Origin: an uncultured Prevotellaceae bacterium
GTDB lineage: Bacteria; Bacteroidota; Bacteroidia; Bacteroidales; Bacteroidaceae
DNA: 64,000 nucleotides
Assembly (NCBI GenBank): GCA_900314715.1
Contig: OMWI01000008.1
Location: forward strand, 22,825-86,824
Reading direction: 5' to 3'
Positions 27,845-38,300 of the stretch are shown piece by piece. Within the stretch, counting starts at the first letter, position 1. Each line of letters starts with the position of its first letter. Position numbers and translations under genes: made by a program. Below the pieces are notes generated by a model, which ran no database searches, had not been told where the DNA came from, and worked only from the letters and a program-made list of their open reading frames with translations.

Positions 27845-30697
27845 TTACCGAAATATATGTTTCTTCCCGTTTACGATATAAATACCTTTATTGGGATTGC
27901 TTACCCTTTGACCTTGCAGGTTAAATATCCCTTGTTGAACATATTGTCTATTGGAGATTGCGGGGATTTCTATATCGTTCGTTATCATTTCATCGAAATC
28001 AAACACGCGAGTCTCCATTTGATACAAGGCAGAAACGTCTTCGTATGAGAGAATGCGATTGTACATCATCAGGTCGTCTATACAGATGTCGGCAGACCCA
28101 AATTTCGTTCCATATCCGAAATAGAAGTTGCGACAAGCAGGGATATGGTCAAGAATCAGGTTGAAATCGCATTTCGCCTTCGTACTTATCGACTCGCCGT
28201 TAATCTCTCCCTTATAAACCATCGTGGTTTTATTCGACCTATTCACATACAACTTGATACCATCCTTACGCGATACGGTTACCACCACATGATTCCAACT
28301 TCCCACAGGTATTTGAGAAGAAAGGTTGCGCGATTCAGGATTGTTGATGTCAAACCAATTTCCGTCGTTATCAGCATAACCCAGATAAGAGTTTCCAGTC
28401 ATAAAGAATCGCTTAATGGGATTATAGTTATAGAAACAGAAAATGTCGTTAATCAAATCATCCGTATTACGCTTGAGCCAGAAAGAAATCGTTATTCCCT
28501 CGTCAATCGTTCCTTGATAGAAAGGATTGTTGAGTTGCACATAACTATTTTTCCCGTTTGCTCCCTCAAATTGATGTATATATTGTCCTGTGCGCTCATG
28601 ATCAGAAGCCAAGACTGGTCTTGAGCCACCAGTCATCACTTGTAGATACGCACGTTGGTCAGAATTGAAACTATTCACTAATGGTTGTTTGTCGAAGCAA
28701 TAATAAGCCACCATATCTGAAGCAAAGTCTCCTGTAGGAATAGAGTTTGCTCTTGCCCTAACGACGTACGATTGTGTCCAATAATAATTACCGCACGTCA
28801 TTTTTCCTTGAAGTGTAATCATTGAGTCGGCTTCAAGGGCGGAAGGATTATATCTACCATCTTCATCTATGATGTCTGGCGCACTTGAAGTCCATGTTAG
28901 TTCAACATTATCTTGCAAATTAAGGTCGTATAGGTTGACATTACTACTAATTACCTTATAATTGCTAACGGGGATAGTACTATTGTTCAAGGTGTAAGCA
29001 ATGCTATAATCATCTCTCATTTTATATGCCCAAAGATTCAAACCAGAGTTAGCACATACGGCAGAGATAGCTACGGCCTTAATGGTGGTTGGTTCCAATT
29101 GCTGTTCTACGATCACTCCTTTATACGTACTTCCATTAATTGTCATCGTGATATACGAATTATTGTCTTGCGTACTCCATTTTCCCGTGTAAGCACCACT
29201 AATAGTTCCGTTGGCATTCAATACGACATCTACAGGAGTTACTTGTTCCATATTATTGCGGTCGATTCCGTACTTATGAATCATGAACTTGTAATGTCCC
29301 AGGATTTCACTATCCTCAAAACGCTTGCGTGAGGCAATTGAATCATTGTTGAATTTCTCGCCATTATACTCAAAAGGCGCAGCAACAAGCCAATTGTCCT
29401 CATTCAAGAACAATTGATGAACGCGCACTTGATGACCTTCGCCTGCGTTATGGAAACGAGTGTGATAAACCACGCAATTAATTCCATCAGCCGTAGTGAT
29501 TACAGAATTGTGTCCTTGTGCCGTTTCTCCAACATTACCCACGGTTGCAAAACCCCATTCTCCATACGCTCCTAACAACTTTTCGCCTCGTGTATCTGAA
29601 TTCAAACCATAATTGAGGGCATAACGAGTGAAGATAGCACTTGTGCCCTTGGTATCTACATACGGTCCATCAGGATTCTTGCTTCTGAAAACACGCATCT
29701 CATAACCGCCATTTGCCTGTAATTCGCCATAAGTAACGAAAAGATAATAATAATCACCAATGCGTTCAATATAAGAACCTTCACCAGAAACATAATAACC
29801 ACCAGCAACTTTCTTGCCGAAATATGGGTCGGTGGTAACGGATTGTCCTCGACTCGAATAATCACTACCATATGACACGGTATAATCACGCAATCCCGTA
29901 TTGGGGTCAAGTTTCAACATCCATATTCCTCCCGACCATGAGCCATAAGCCATCCAAAGCGTTCCGTCTTCTGCATAAAAGACGCATGGGTCTATCGCAT
30001 GAGGCCAATAATTACCCCAACCATTCCCTCTATTATACCTTTCTGGCAATGAAGATAATGAGCCGAGCGCAAGTTGCATATCGGTCTTTTGATAGGAAAT
30101 GTTGCTATTCGTACCATTGATGAATCCCGTGATTACTACGGGAGCTTGATAGACGTATGTTCCATCAATTCTATCAGATGTCAACAAAATTATACTCGAA
30201 TTCCAAGTAGGTCCGTTGATGCTAAGATACATACACCATTTGTTCAACACCTTATTATATATAATATCAGGAGCCCACATATTTCCATCTACGGAATAGT
30301 TGCCGTATGCACCAGACCAAGCAAAGGCGTTGAAATTGGGAAGTTCTACGGTTTTTCCATTAATTTGCACGGTTTTTACTTGCGGAGTTACGAACGCCTC
30401 GTTATTATTAGCCGTACGCACATTGCCATTTGCATCAACCACACCCCATGGTGCAGAAATATGAGACCAATTCTGCAAATCCCTTGTGCGAGCTTGTCCA
30501 CGATGAGAACCAAAAATATAGTAGTAATTATCCGTTGAATTGAAAACTATAGACGGATCATGCACGGAAACGTGTTGCATGGTGATGTTTCTATACATGG
30601 ATCTTGCCATGGTAGAGGTAATCTCCACCTGGGCAAAAGAAATGTTAATCGAACATACGATTACCAACAACGAAATAAGGAAACGTTTTTTGTTCAT
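27845..30697 (-). CDS. Secreted GH43 endo-arabinanase-like enzyme with GH43_C and LamG domains
   Basis: 950 residues, signal peptide MNKKRFLISLLVIVCSINIS to 'FAQ'. The GH43 propeller (~40-450) shows 'VSVHDPSIVFNSTDNYYYIF' (catalytic Asp), 'GNMWAPDIIYNK', 'HAIDPCVFYAEDGTLWMAYG', 'VSGEGSYIERIGDYYYLF' (acidic residue) and 'GHNSVITT', the set typical of endo-alpha-1,5-L-arabinanases. Next comes a GH43_C-like domain (~460-560, 'GHYKFMIHKYGID...GTISGAYTGKWS'), an Ig-like segment (~565-660), a LamG domain (~675-890) and the sorting tail 'PNKGIYIVNGKKHIFR'. Expected to cut arabinan chains outside the cell. It has its own promoter 29-59 nt upstream and is divergent from the kinase gene. Confidence 0.9.
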   Translation of the reverse strand: MNKKRFLISLLVIVCSINISFAQVEITSTMARSMYRNITMQHVSVHDPSIVFNSTDNYYYIFGSHRGQARTRDLQNWSHISAPWGVVDANGNVRTANNNEAFVTPQVKTVQINGKTVELPNFNAFAWSGAYGNYSVDGNMWAPDIIYNKVLNKWCMYLSINGPTWNSSIILLTSDRIDGTYVYQAPVVITGFINGTNSNISYQKTDMQLALGSLSSLPERYNRGNGWGNYWPHAIDPCVFYAEDGTLWMAYGSWSGGIWMLKLDPNTGLRDYTVSYGSDYSSRGQSVTTDPYFGKKVAGGYYVSGEGSYIERIGDYYYLFVTYGELQANGGYEMRVFRSKNPDGPYVDTKGTSAIFTRYALNYGLNSDTRGEKLLGAYGEWGFATVGNVGETAQGHNSVITTADGINCVVYHTRFHNAGEGHQVRVHQLFLNEDNWLVAAPFEYNGEKFNNDSIASRKRFEDSEILGHYKFMIHKYGIDRNNMEQVTPVDVVLNANGTISGAYTGKWSTQDNNSYITMTINGSTYKGVIVEQQLEPTTIKAVAISAVCANSGLNLWAYKMRDDYSIAYTLNNSTIPVSNYKVISSNVNLYDLNLQDNVELTWTSSAPDIIDEDGRYNPSALEADSMITLQGKMTCGNYYWTQSYVVRARANSIPTGDFASDMVAYYCFDKQPLVNSFNSDQRAYLQVMTGGSRPVLASDHERTGQYIHQFEGANGKNSYVQLNNPFYQGTIDEGITISFWLKRNTDDLINDIFCFYNYNPIKRFFMTGNSYLGYADNDGNWFDINNPESRNLSSQIPVGSWNHVVVTVSRKDGIKLYVNRSNKTTMVYKGEINGESISTKAKCDFNLILDHIPACRNFYFGYGTKFGSADICIDDLMMYNRILSYEDVSALYQMETRVFDFDEMITNDIEIPAISNRQYVQQGIFNLQGQRVSNPNKGIYIVNGKKHIFR

Positions 30698-30725
30698 TTT
30701 TCAGTAAAGCTATGATTGTAATCTG

Positions 30726-30756
30726 CAAATATAAGCATAATTCCCGAAAAAACAAA
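30726..30756 (-). promoter_or_regulatory. Promoter of the arabinanase-like gene
   Basis: TTTG (30753-30756), 19 nt, TATATTTG (30726-30733) on the minus strand, 29 nt before ATG 30697. Confidence 0.8.
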
Positions 30757-30815
30757 ATGTTTATCTTATATGTTTGTCATTTTGATACATTATTGAAAAA
30801 ATATCCCTAAAATCA

Positions 30816-30847
30816 TTTGCAAGAATAATAGTTATTGTTTATTTTTG
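30816..30847 (+). promoter_or_regulatory. Promoter of the phosphotransferase gene
   Basis: TTTG (30816-30819), 20 nt, TATTTTTG (30840-30847). This places transcription start close to 30855 and favours the ATG at 30880 over one at 30835. Confidence 0.8.
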
Positions 30848-30879
30848 TAGTGAAAATCAAAACTAAAAACTTAAATATC

Positions 30880-31977
30880 ATGCAAAACGTAGAATTCAAC
30901 CAAATCTTGCCACAATTCAAGATAGAAGGTACCATCGAATCTGTTAAACCTTTAGGCAACGGCCTGATTAATGACACATATTTAGTTGTTACAAAAGAAG
31001 AGAATCAACCCAATTACGTGTTGCAACGTATCAACGACTCAATATTCACCAACGTGGAGTTGTTGCAACACAATATAGAATTGGTTACCAATCATATACG
31101 CAAGAAATTGGAAGCACAAGGAGAAGAGGACATTCAACGGAAAGTGCTTCAATTCGTGAAGACGATTGATGGAAAGAACTACTTCATGGACAAAGAACGT
31201 CGCTTTTGGAGAATCATGATATTCATCCCGAATGCGCAGACGTTTGAAACGGTAGACACGAAATATTCCTATCTTGCAGGCGTTGCTTTTGGTGACTTCG
31301 AGCAAATGTTAACGGATTTGCCAGAGACATTAGGCGACACGATACCAGATTTCCACAACATGGAATTCCGAATGAAACAATTGCGCGATGTGGTAGAGAA
31401 AGACCCCGTGGGAAGGGTTGAGAGCGTGAAGGAAATACTGGACATCTTCGAGAAAGATGCAGAAAGAATGTGCCAAGCCGAAAGATTGCATCGAGAAGGA
31501 AAGTTGCCAAAACGTATCTGTCATTGCGATACGAAAGTAAACAACATGATGTTTGACGCAAACGACGGACATTTCTTGCTTGTTATCGACCTTGACACCG
31601 TAATGCCAAGTCTGTTCTTCTCTGATTATGGTGATTTCCTACGGTCGGCAGCCAACACTACAGCTGAAGATGATCCCGATATGAACAACGTACACTTCAA
31701 CGAGGATATTTTCAAGGCATTTACTAAAGGGTATATTGAATCGGCAGGTAAATTCCTCACTCCGCTGGAGATAGAATTATTGCCTTATGCGGTGGAACTC
31801 TTCCCGTTCATGCAAAGCGTAAGATTTATGTGGGATTACCTTAGTGGTGACCATTACTGGAAATGTAAATATCCCACACACAATCTTGACCGCTCTCGCA
31901 ACCAACTGAAATTATATCAAGAGGTTTGTAAGCACGAACAGATGATGAAAGACTATATCGCATCCTTGCAAATCTAA
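30880..31977 (+). CDS. Aminoglycoside-phosphotransferase-fold sugar kinase-like protein
   Basis: 365 residues from ATG 30880; an ATG 45 nt earlier lies inside the promoter. The kinase-like fold is shown by 'IESVKPLGNGLINDTYLV' (nucleotide loop), 'LPKRICHCDTKVNNMMFD' (catalytic loop, H-x-D-x-x-x-x-N) and 'LLVIDLDTVMPSLFFSDYGD' (metal-binding Asp). Related Bacteroidota proteins are annotated as APH-family or N-acetylhexosamine kinase-like and are thought to phosphorylate sugars rather than antibiotics. No signal peptide, so cytoplasmic. It is divergent from the arabinanase gene with both promoters in the 182-bp gap. The substrate is not evident from the sequence. Confidence 0.85.
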   Translation: MQNVEFNQILPQFKIEGTIESVKPLGNGLINDTYLVVTKEENQPNYVLQRINDSIFTNVELLQHNIELVTNHIRKKLEAQGEEDIQRKVLQFVKTIDGKNYFMDKERRFWRIMIFIPNAQTFETVDTKYSYLAGVAFGDFEQMLTDLPETLGDTIPDFHNMEFRMKQLRDVVEKDPVGRVESVKEILDIFEKDAERMCQAERLHREGKLPKRICHCDTKVNNMMFDANDGHFLLVIDLDTVMPSLFFSDYGDFLRSAANTTAEDDPDMNNVHFNEDIFKAFTKGYIESAGKFLTPLEIELLPYAVELFPFMQSVRFMWDYLSGDHYWKCKYPTHNLDRSRNQLKLYQEVCKHEQMMKDYIASLQI

Positions 31978-32053
31978 TTAGCTGGTAGGCTGTCGTTTAG
32001 TTAATTTAAAGATTTTTTGCTATAATATGGTAGGGGATTTAATAAAATTCCCG

Positions 32054-32061
32054 TAATTTTG
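32054..32061 (+). promoter_or_regulatory. Possible -7 box of the C10 protease gene
   Basis: TAATTTTG 46 nt upstream of ATG 32108 fits TAnnTTTG; no good -33 TTTG at the right distance. Confidence 0.4.
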
Positions 32062-32107
32062 CACGCACTATACATATATTATATATTTAGGTATTATTTT
32101 TTAGGAT

Positions 32108-35100
32108 ATGAAGAAATTATTGTTGTTTGCAATTCTCATTGCGTCTTTTACAACCATTTATGCAGATAATATAGATAGAAACGCAGCATACGAAAAGGCC
32201 GTGTCTTTCATGCAACAAAAGAATCCATCAATAAGATTCAATAAAAACAAGGCTCGTAAGATAGTGGGAAAAACCACGGAAAACACACTACCCTATTACG
32301 TCTTCAATGCTGAAAGCAACCAAGGCTTCGTCATCGTTTCTGGAAACGACCAAACAGAGCCTATCATGGGATATTCCGAGAATGGTTCGTTCGATTCCGA
32401 CAATATTCCCCCCGCTCTCCAATTCATGTTAGACCGCTATGCAGAAGAGTTGGATAGCATCAATGCAGAAGAGCCAATCAACGATAATGTCACCAATCCA
32501 AGAAAAGTCGTATCCTTGCCAAGGACGGCGATTGAACCGTTTTGTACGAGACTTTGGGGACAATCTTCTCCATATTACAATTCAGCCCCTATGTTCGATG
32601 GTGGCAGGTGTGCTATTGGTTGCTTAGCGGTAGCCGTGTCTATTGCAATGGCATACTATAATTGGCCAGAAGTTACAACACCAATTCCTGCATACGTTAC
32701 AACTACAAACAAGATTTCAATGGACGAATTAAAACCCTTGACCATTGATTGGAAAAACATGTTAGATGAATATTTCTTTCAAACAACATCGGCACAACGA
32801 GCAGCAGTATCCAATTTTATGCTCTATGTTTGTCAAGCATTAAAAGTAGACTTTTTAAAAGGAATTGCAGGAAATGCTGTTGTGTCATCCGCTATATATG
32901 GATTAACCCATTATTTTGATTATGATTCTAATTTATATCATACTAATTGCACAGATTTTGAGACTATTAATGATTTTACAGATGTTGTTTATACCGAACT
33001 ATCCCAAGGACGACCAGTTATCTTTGATGGGTTTTCTTTAAGTACACCAACTTCAAATGCTGCTGGTCACGCCTTTGTATGCGATGGATACGATCAGAAT
33101 GACATGTTTCATATTAATTGGGGATGGTTAGGATTTTGCAATGGATATTTTCGACTTACTATGTTAAATCCTTATAAAACCACAAGAAATCGTAATTATA
33201 CTAGAAATCTTGGCGTTATGTTGGGGTTACAACCAAATGGATGGAAAGAAAATACAGGAATGTCTTACCCAACAGAAGATATGTCTTTACAATTCTTAAG
33301 TATCAATCCAAATGATAATGGAATCAGAATAACATTACAAAATGGCTATAACACAAAACAAACATTTGAAAATGCAATTGCCATTTATGATAACAATTTG
33401 AATTTTGTTAAATTAATTTCTGACATTGATACTACTACATTCAACAAAAACGGTTGGAGTTACAAAACATATTCATCTATTTCTTATGAGAATGTAGCAG
33501 ACGGCATTTATAAGGTTATTCCAGTAAGCCGCATTTGTGGAGAAGAAAGATGGCACTTTGACAGATGCCTTGGAACCTATGCATATTTAGAAGCAATAGT
33601 TGATGAAGGTAAAATTTCATATTCACCGATTGAAACGTTAGTAGTAAACTCATTCTCCGTATTAGAATCTGATCAAGGAAATGGTATTGGTGCACCTCAA
33701 ACAGCAATTCTAAAGATAACAAATAATTCTTTTGATAATTACAACAAAAACATGTATTTGTTTGCTAATAAGCAATTGAATATGATACAAGGATTGAGAA
33801 TTCCGATGAATTCTACCGTGGAAATTCCTATAGAATTTGTACCATACGTTGCTGGTGATTATAAATTAGAAATATGTAAAGATGCTGAAGGTGATTTTCC
33901 TATCGCTTCAACGACCACTATTGTAAATGATATTGTCAATTACGGTGATGAAAGCACTAATTATAGAATTATCTCTGCAAAGATAATTAATGATAACGCC
34001 AATGTAATTAATGGTGTTGGTAATATCATTTCTGGAAATTATAAGGTTACTTTTAGTTTAACTAATATTGATAGCGTTCAAGTATTCAATGACTATATAC
34101 GTTTCTCACTATCAATAGATCAATCAGTTGTTTCTGCATGGGAATCTACGAAACTCGAACATGTAAGACTATTACCAGGTGAAACCAAAATTTACACTTA
34201 TGAATCCAATGAGTTATTATGGAAAGACAAAAGTTATGTGTTTAGAATTATGACTAAATGGAACTCATTAGCTTCCATGGACAATGTAAATGATTGGTCA
34301 AAATCAAGCTCTTATCAAGTTTTTGCAACTCCATATACTATTGCACGCGCTATTGGCATTCGTTATTGGACTGGCGATGGGAACACCTATGGATTAGATG
34401 TTGATAATAATGCCGATTTAATTATACCAGAAAATGCTGTAGCTGTAAGTTTTGATACAGATTCAAATACTTGGCCAACCAATATTATCCCGAATGATAA
34501 TCCAAATACATTATACTACTTTAATGGTCAGTCAAAATACTTAAACATTATCAATGTTATCAATAATGGGATTGCGGAAAATATTACCCTAATTGATGGA
34601 TATCCAGTTTTTGTACCCGAAGATTTTCATGCTAATAACATTTCTTATAAGCGAACATTTTATAAAGGTTGTGAAGGAAATAAGAATTTATACAACTGGT
34701 CTACTATCATTTTACCATTTGATGTTCAAAAAGTAACAAACACAATTGATAATGTTGACATAGATTGGTTCCATAATTCAGATGAGTTATTTAAAGACTT
34801 CTGGTTATGTAAATATCATGGAAAAGAGAATTACGATTTGCTATTCGACTACGCAAACGAATTTAAGGCAAATACCTCGTATATTATTTCTGTCTCTGGT
34901 AATGAAAGAACTGATTCACTTGGTCTAATAGGAAAGCCTATTGAATTTAGTTCAAAAGATGTGGAAATTCAACATGGCAAACTTTTTGAGGACACATATG
35001 ATTTTGACTTTGAGGGAACTTTCACTGGTTCATCTATAACAGATAAAAAAGTATATATGTTTACAGATGAAGAATATGGAAATAGTTTCGATTACGTTGG

Positions 35101-35347
35101 TACAAATGCAACTATCAATCCTTTTAGAGCGTTTTTTATTTCTGAAGTAGACATTAATAGTTTGAGTGAAAAACTTACTATTAATATCCTTAATGAAAAT
35201 AAAGAAATGACTGGTATTAACAATAAATACAGCAATGATAAATATGATAGTTATTTATATGACCTTAGTGGAAAGAAATTATTAAATGGAAAAAGGAAAA
35301 AAGGAATATATATTAAAAATGGGAAAAAATATATAAATGTCTTATAA
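32108..35347 (+). CDS. Secreted C10 (streptopain-like) cysteine protease with very long C-terminal extension
   Basis: 1079 residues, signal peptide MKKLLLFAILIASFTTIYA. Residues ~20-120 are a propeptide of the Spi/C10 type ('LPYYVFNAESNQGFVIVSG'). The catalytic domain (~145-380) has 'GRCAIGCLAVAVSIAMAYYN' with the likely nucleophile Cys172, 'AGHAFVCDGYDQND' with His321 and 'HINWGWLGFCNGYF' with Trp338. The remaining ~700 residues are beta-rich repeats with no recognised enzyme motif, ending in 'RKKGIYIKNGKKYINVL', a sorting tail. From about 32.7 kb onward the gene is clearly more AT-rich than its neighbours. Expected to be an exported, self-processed protease. Convergent with the CotH gene over a shared terminator. 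Confidence 0.88.
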   Translation: MKKLLLFAILIASFTTIYADNIDRNAAYEKAVSFMQQKNPSIRFNKNKARKIVGKTTENTLPYYVFNAESNQGFVIVSGNDQTEPIMGYSENGSFDSDNIPPALQFMLDRYAEELDSINAEEPINDNVTNPRKVVSLPRTAIEPFCTRLWGQSSPYYNSAPMFDGGRCAIGCLAVAVSIAMAYYNWPEVTTPIPAYVTTTNKISMDELKPLTIDWKNMLDEYFFQTTSAQRAAVSNFMLYVCQALKVDFLKGIAGNAVVSSAIYGLTHYFDYDSNLYHTNCTDFETINDFTDVVYTELSQGRPVIFDGFSLSTPTSNAAGHAFVCDGYDQNDMFHINWGWLGFCNGYFRLTMLNPYKTTRNRNYTRNLGVMLGLQPNGWKENTGMSYPTEDMSLQFLSINPNDNGIRITLQNGYNTKQTFENAIAIYDNNLNFVKLISDIDTTTFNKNGWSYKTYSSISYENVADGIYKVIPVSRICGEERWHFDRCLGTYAYLEAIVDEGKISYSPIETLVVNSFSVLESDQGNGIGAPQTAILKITNNSFDNYNKNMYLFANKQLNMIQGLRIPMNSTVEIPIEFVPYVAGDYKLEICKDAEGDFPIASTTTIVNDIVNYGDESTNYRIISAKIINDNANVINGVGNIISGNYKVTFSLTNIDSVQVFNDYIRFSLSIDQSVVSAWESTKLEHVRLLPGETKIYTYESNELLWKDKSYVFRIMTKWNSLASMDNVNDWSKSSSYQVFATPYTIARAIGIRYWTGDGNTYGLDVDNNADLIIPENAVAVSFDTDSNTWPTNIIPNDNPNTLYYFNGQSKYLNIINVINNGIAENITLIDGYPVFVPEDFHANNISYKRTFYKGCEGNKNLYNWSTIILPFDVQKVTNTIDNVDIDWFHNSDELFKDFWLCKYHGKENYDLLFDYANEFKANTSYIISVSGNERTDSLGLIGKPIEFSSKDVEIQHGKLFEDTYDFDFEGTFTGSSITDKKVYMFTDEEYGNSFDYVGTNATINPFRAFFISEVDINSLSEKLTINILNENKEMTGINNKYSNDKYDSYLYDLSGKKLLNGKRKKGIYIKNGKKYINVL

Positions 35348-35354
35348 ATCCTAG

Positions 35355-35390
35355 CCCCCGCCTACTTTATGTAAACGGGGGATTCTTTTT
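35355..35390 (+). terminator. Terminator of the C10 protease gene
   Basis: Stem CCCCCG/CGGGGG (35355-35360, 35376-35381) with a 15-nt loop followed by ATTCTTTTT. It may also slow transcripts from the opposite CotH gene. Confidence 0.85.
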
Positions 35391-38300
35391 ATCTCATAAA
35401 CTTACAACTTACTTTTTCTCGATTAGCATCTGTCGCACGGGCAACATAGAAGCCGGATGGGAAGGATGATACGTCTACGTATCCTGTGCCTCCTTTTATA
35501 CTAATAACTGATGACATGACAGATTGACCACTTGCCGTAAAGATTTCTACGCGTGCAATGTTTGAACCCTCTGACTTCAACAAGAGAGTCTTATTGCCAT
35601 AATGGATGCTGAAATCATTCGACGACGCGATGGTTGTTCCTCTTATATCAAGTGTTTCTTGAGTTACCTTCTGGGAATACATGGTCATGATGTTACGCTT
35701 GCTGATAGTTGGTGTACTGAATGCATAAATGTCATTTCCGCCATCAGGATATCTACCTACCGTCGTATTGCCATCATGAGTTTGATAATATAATGTATCA
35801 GTCCAACTCTTATCCGATGCCGTCAATGCTACCGAACCCCCGTTTCCACTAATCTTAAACGTTGCGTGTAATGCCTGATTCGTCGTAGCAAGATTGTCAC
35901 ACCATATTAATATATGTCCATGAGGAGGAATCTTAGTCGAAGCATGTGTCTGTTCTTTTGAAATCTTATATTTCGTGAGCACATTCAAGTTGTCTGTCAG
36001 ATACATACCTTCAATATCTATCTCCTCATCCGTTGTATTGTATAGTTCTACCCAATCATTTTTCTTTCCATATTCATTGACATAAATAGAATTACTTCCA
36101 CTCACCTCATTGATTCTCACCACATGCATGTTATCTTCAGTTCTTTCCGTTTCCGTCATCGGCTTATAGATGGCGGTCAACTGGAAATTAGTGGTTGGCA
36201 TCGTGATTTCAGCATCAGTAGAATAATAATTCACATCTTGCGAAGAGACGGTTCCCATCAATTGTGCGTCCCAATAAATATCAGATGAAGTAGCACTACA
36301 ATTATGTACTTCCACGGCAATCACGTTTTCTCCCTTATTCAGCAAATTAACAGGAATGGAAATACTACCATCAAATTGCACTTGGTCAGCGTATGTCGTA
36401 GAATATGTGTTAAAATCCACCCTACCCGTAGGCATATTAAATCGTTCTACTTCCGTACCATTTACATACACGATAAAACCATCATCCACTTCATAATTCA
36501 AGGTAAACACGTCATTATTGGCAGGTTTCTCCTTTAACGTAAACGATTTACGGTAATAGGATGTTGGATATTTGTTATTCGAACTATTTCCATACGATAT
36601 TGTAGTTACGATGCCCGACAATTTAAATCCCAATGGTGCCAATCCTGTTTTCCAATTGCTTGGTTGGTAATTCGCAGCATACCACAATGTACCGTCAAGC
36701 GAACCTCTGTCATAATAAGTCCAATTAGTTCCCTTGTCGAATATCACTTGTTGAGAACCAACACCAGAACCCGACATCCAACCTTGGAAAGTATATCCAG
36801 CAGGTGCCACGGCTTTCAACGTTACCGGAGCAAACAGATTTCCCGCAAACTTACCTGTTGGAATATCGATACCATTGACTTCAATGCGAGCCTCATCCAC
36901 ATTGCTTGACAATCTTGCACTTCGTGGTGCAACTTGCTTCAAGTCAAACAAATTATAATTTCTCAGGGCATTTATCATCGTCGAATTTCTACCGCTCAAG
37001 CTATTTATCAACGAATTTCCCATGTTCCTTACATTCCAGTCACGGCCTTCCAAAGCCATAGCTGGCGAACAAATGTCCACCAACGAGCCAATAATTTCAG
37101 AGCATCTATTCGGTTCAAACACACTTCCACCAACGATGCAATACGTATCAATAAACTTCTTTTTGAATTCCTCGTTTTGCAATAATTGCCTAAACAATGT
37201 AACCAATGTGTTATCAGTTGTAATGCGAATATTATCGGGATACAATAAATCGAAAGTATAATTACGTTCCATTCCGAAGAACCAATCAAAGACATTACTG
37301 CCATTTGCGAACGAACCATCCAAGTCGAATACTATAAACCTAAACTTCCCACCGTCACGATAGCGGAAAGCCTTCACGTTGTTTCTCGTCCAATCCGAAC
37401 CACCCAAATAGAAGCATACGGCCATGTAAGAAATATATTCATCCACGTCCAAAAGGTTCTTGATTTCCTCATACGTCTCGCTATTTGCTGCATCTGCCGA
37501 TAGTTGAAGCAATTGTTGGTAAGACTCATCGGTTCCACATTTCTGAACGTAAAATGAATCGGGGGAAATTTCAAACTGGTCAATCTCGTCATCATCCCAA
37601 CCATAATTTGCGTAAACATAATGTTTATTGTTGGGTTCACGCACGTTCAGCATTCCGATGTATTGACCATTGATAAACTCATGGGAAGGCCTAAAAGACT
37701 GACCATCCACGTCTATTCCCGAAGAGAGAATGATAGTCTGCAAGGCTCCATCCTTCAATCTATCCCCATTGTTGTTTCCACCATTCCTGATTTGTAACGT
37801 ACGGTTGCGAATATATGGTTTTTCCTCAAAGAACGGATAGTTCAAATTTTTGTTGCCACCCAATTCCTTGCTACCTTTCAACTTAAATGAATGGGGAGTC
37901 CACGCACGACTCCATCCTCCGCACATTTCCAAATTCACGTCTTGGTTCAACACCATTCCGTCTTCAAGAGTGATATACGAGAAGTTTACAGGGCGCTCCC
38001 AATCCATGTTCCAATTGCATTTCGATGATTGTCCGTTGCCTGGACGACCATTAGTACCTTTCACATACACGCCTATTGAATCGTCATACAAGAATTTAGG
38101 GTCGCTTATCACAGAAACGATGGGCAACGTATAATCCATGTCATGATAGATATACGAGCGGGATGTTACGGGCGAAGCCAAATAATCGTCGGCAAACAAG
38201 CGGAAACGATATACTTCGGTATTGTTTATGCTGAATTGTCCCGTCCTTGATGTCGCTCCGTTGGTCATCGTCGGCAATGTACCGTCTGTCGTATATCGTA

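Noticed and set aside
27611-28048. Plus-strand frame of 145 codons over the hairpin and the end of the arabinanase gene
   Set aside because: It runs through a terminator and the conserved 3' end of the opposite gene, including the sorting tail.
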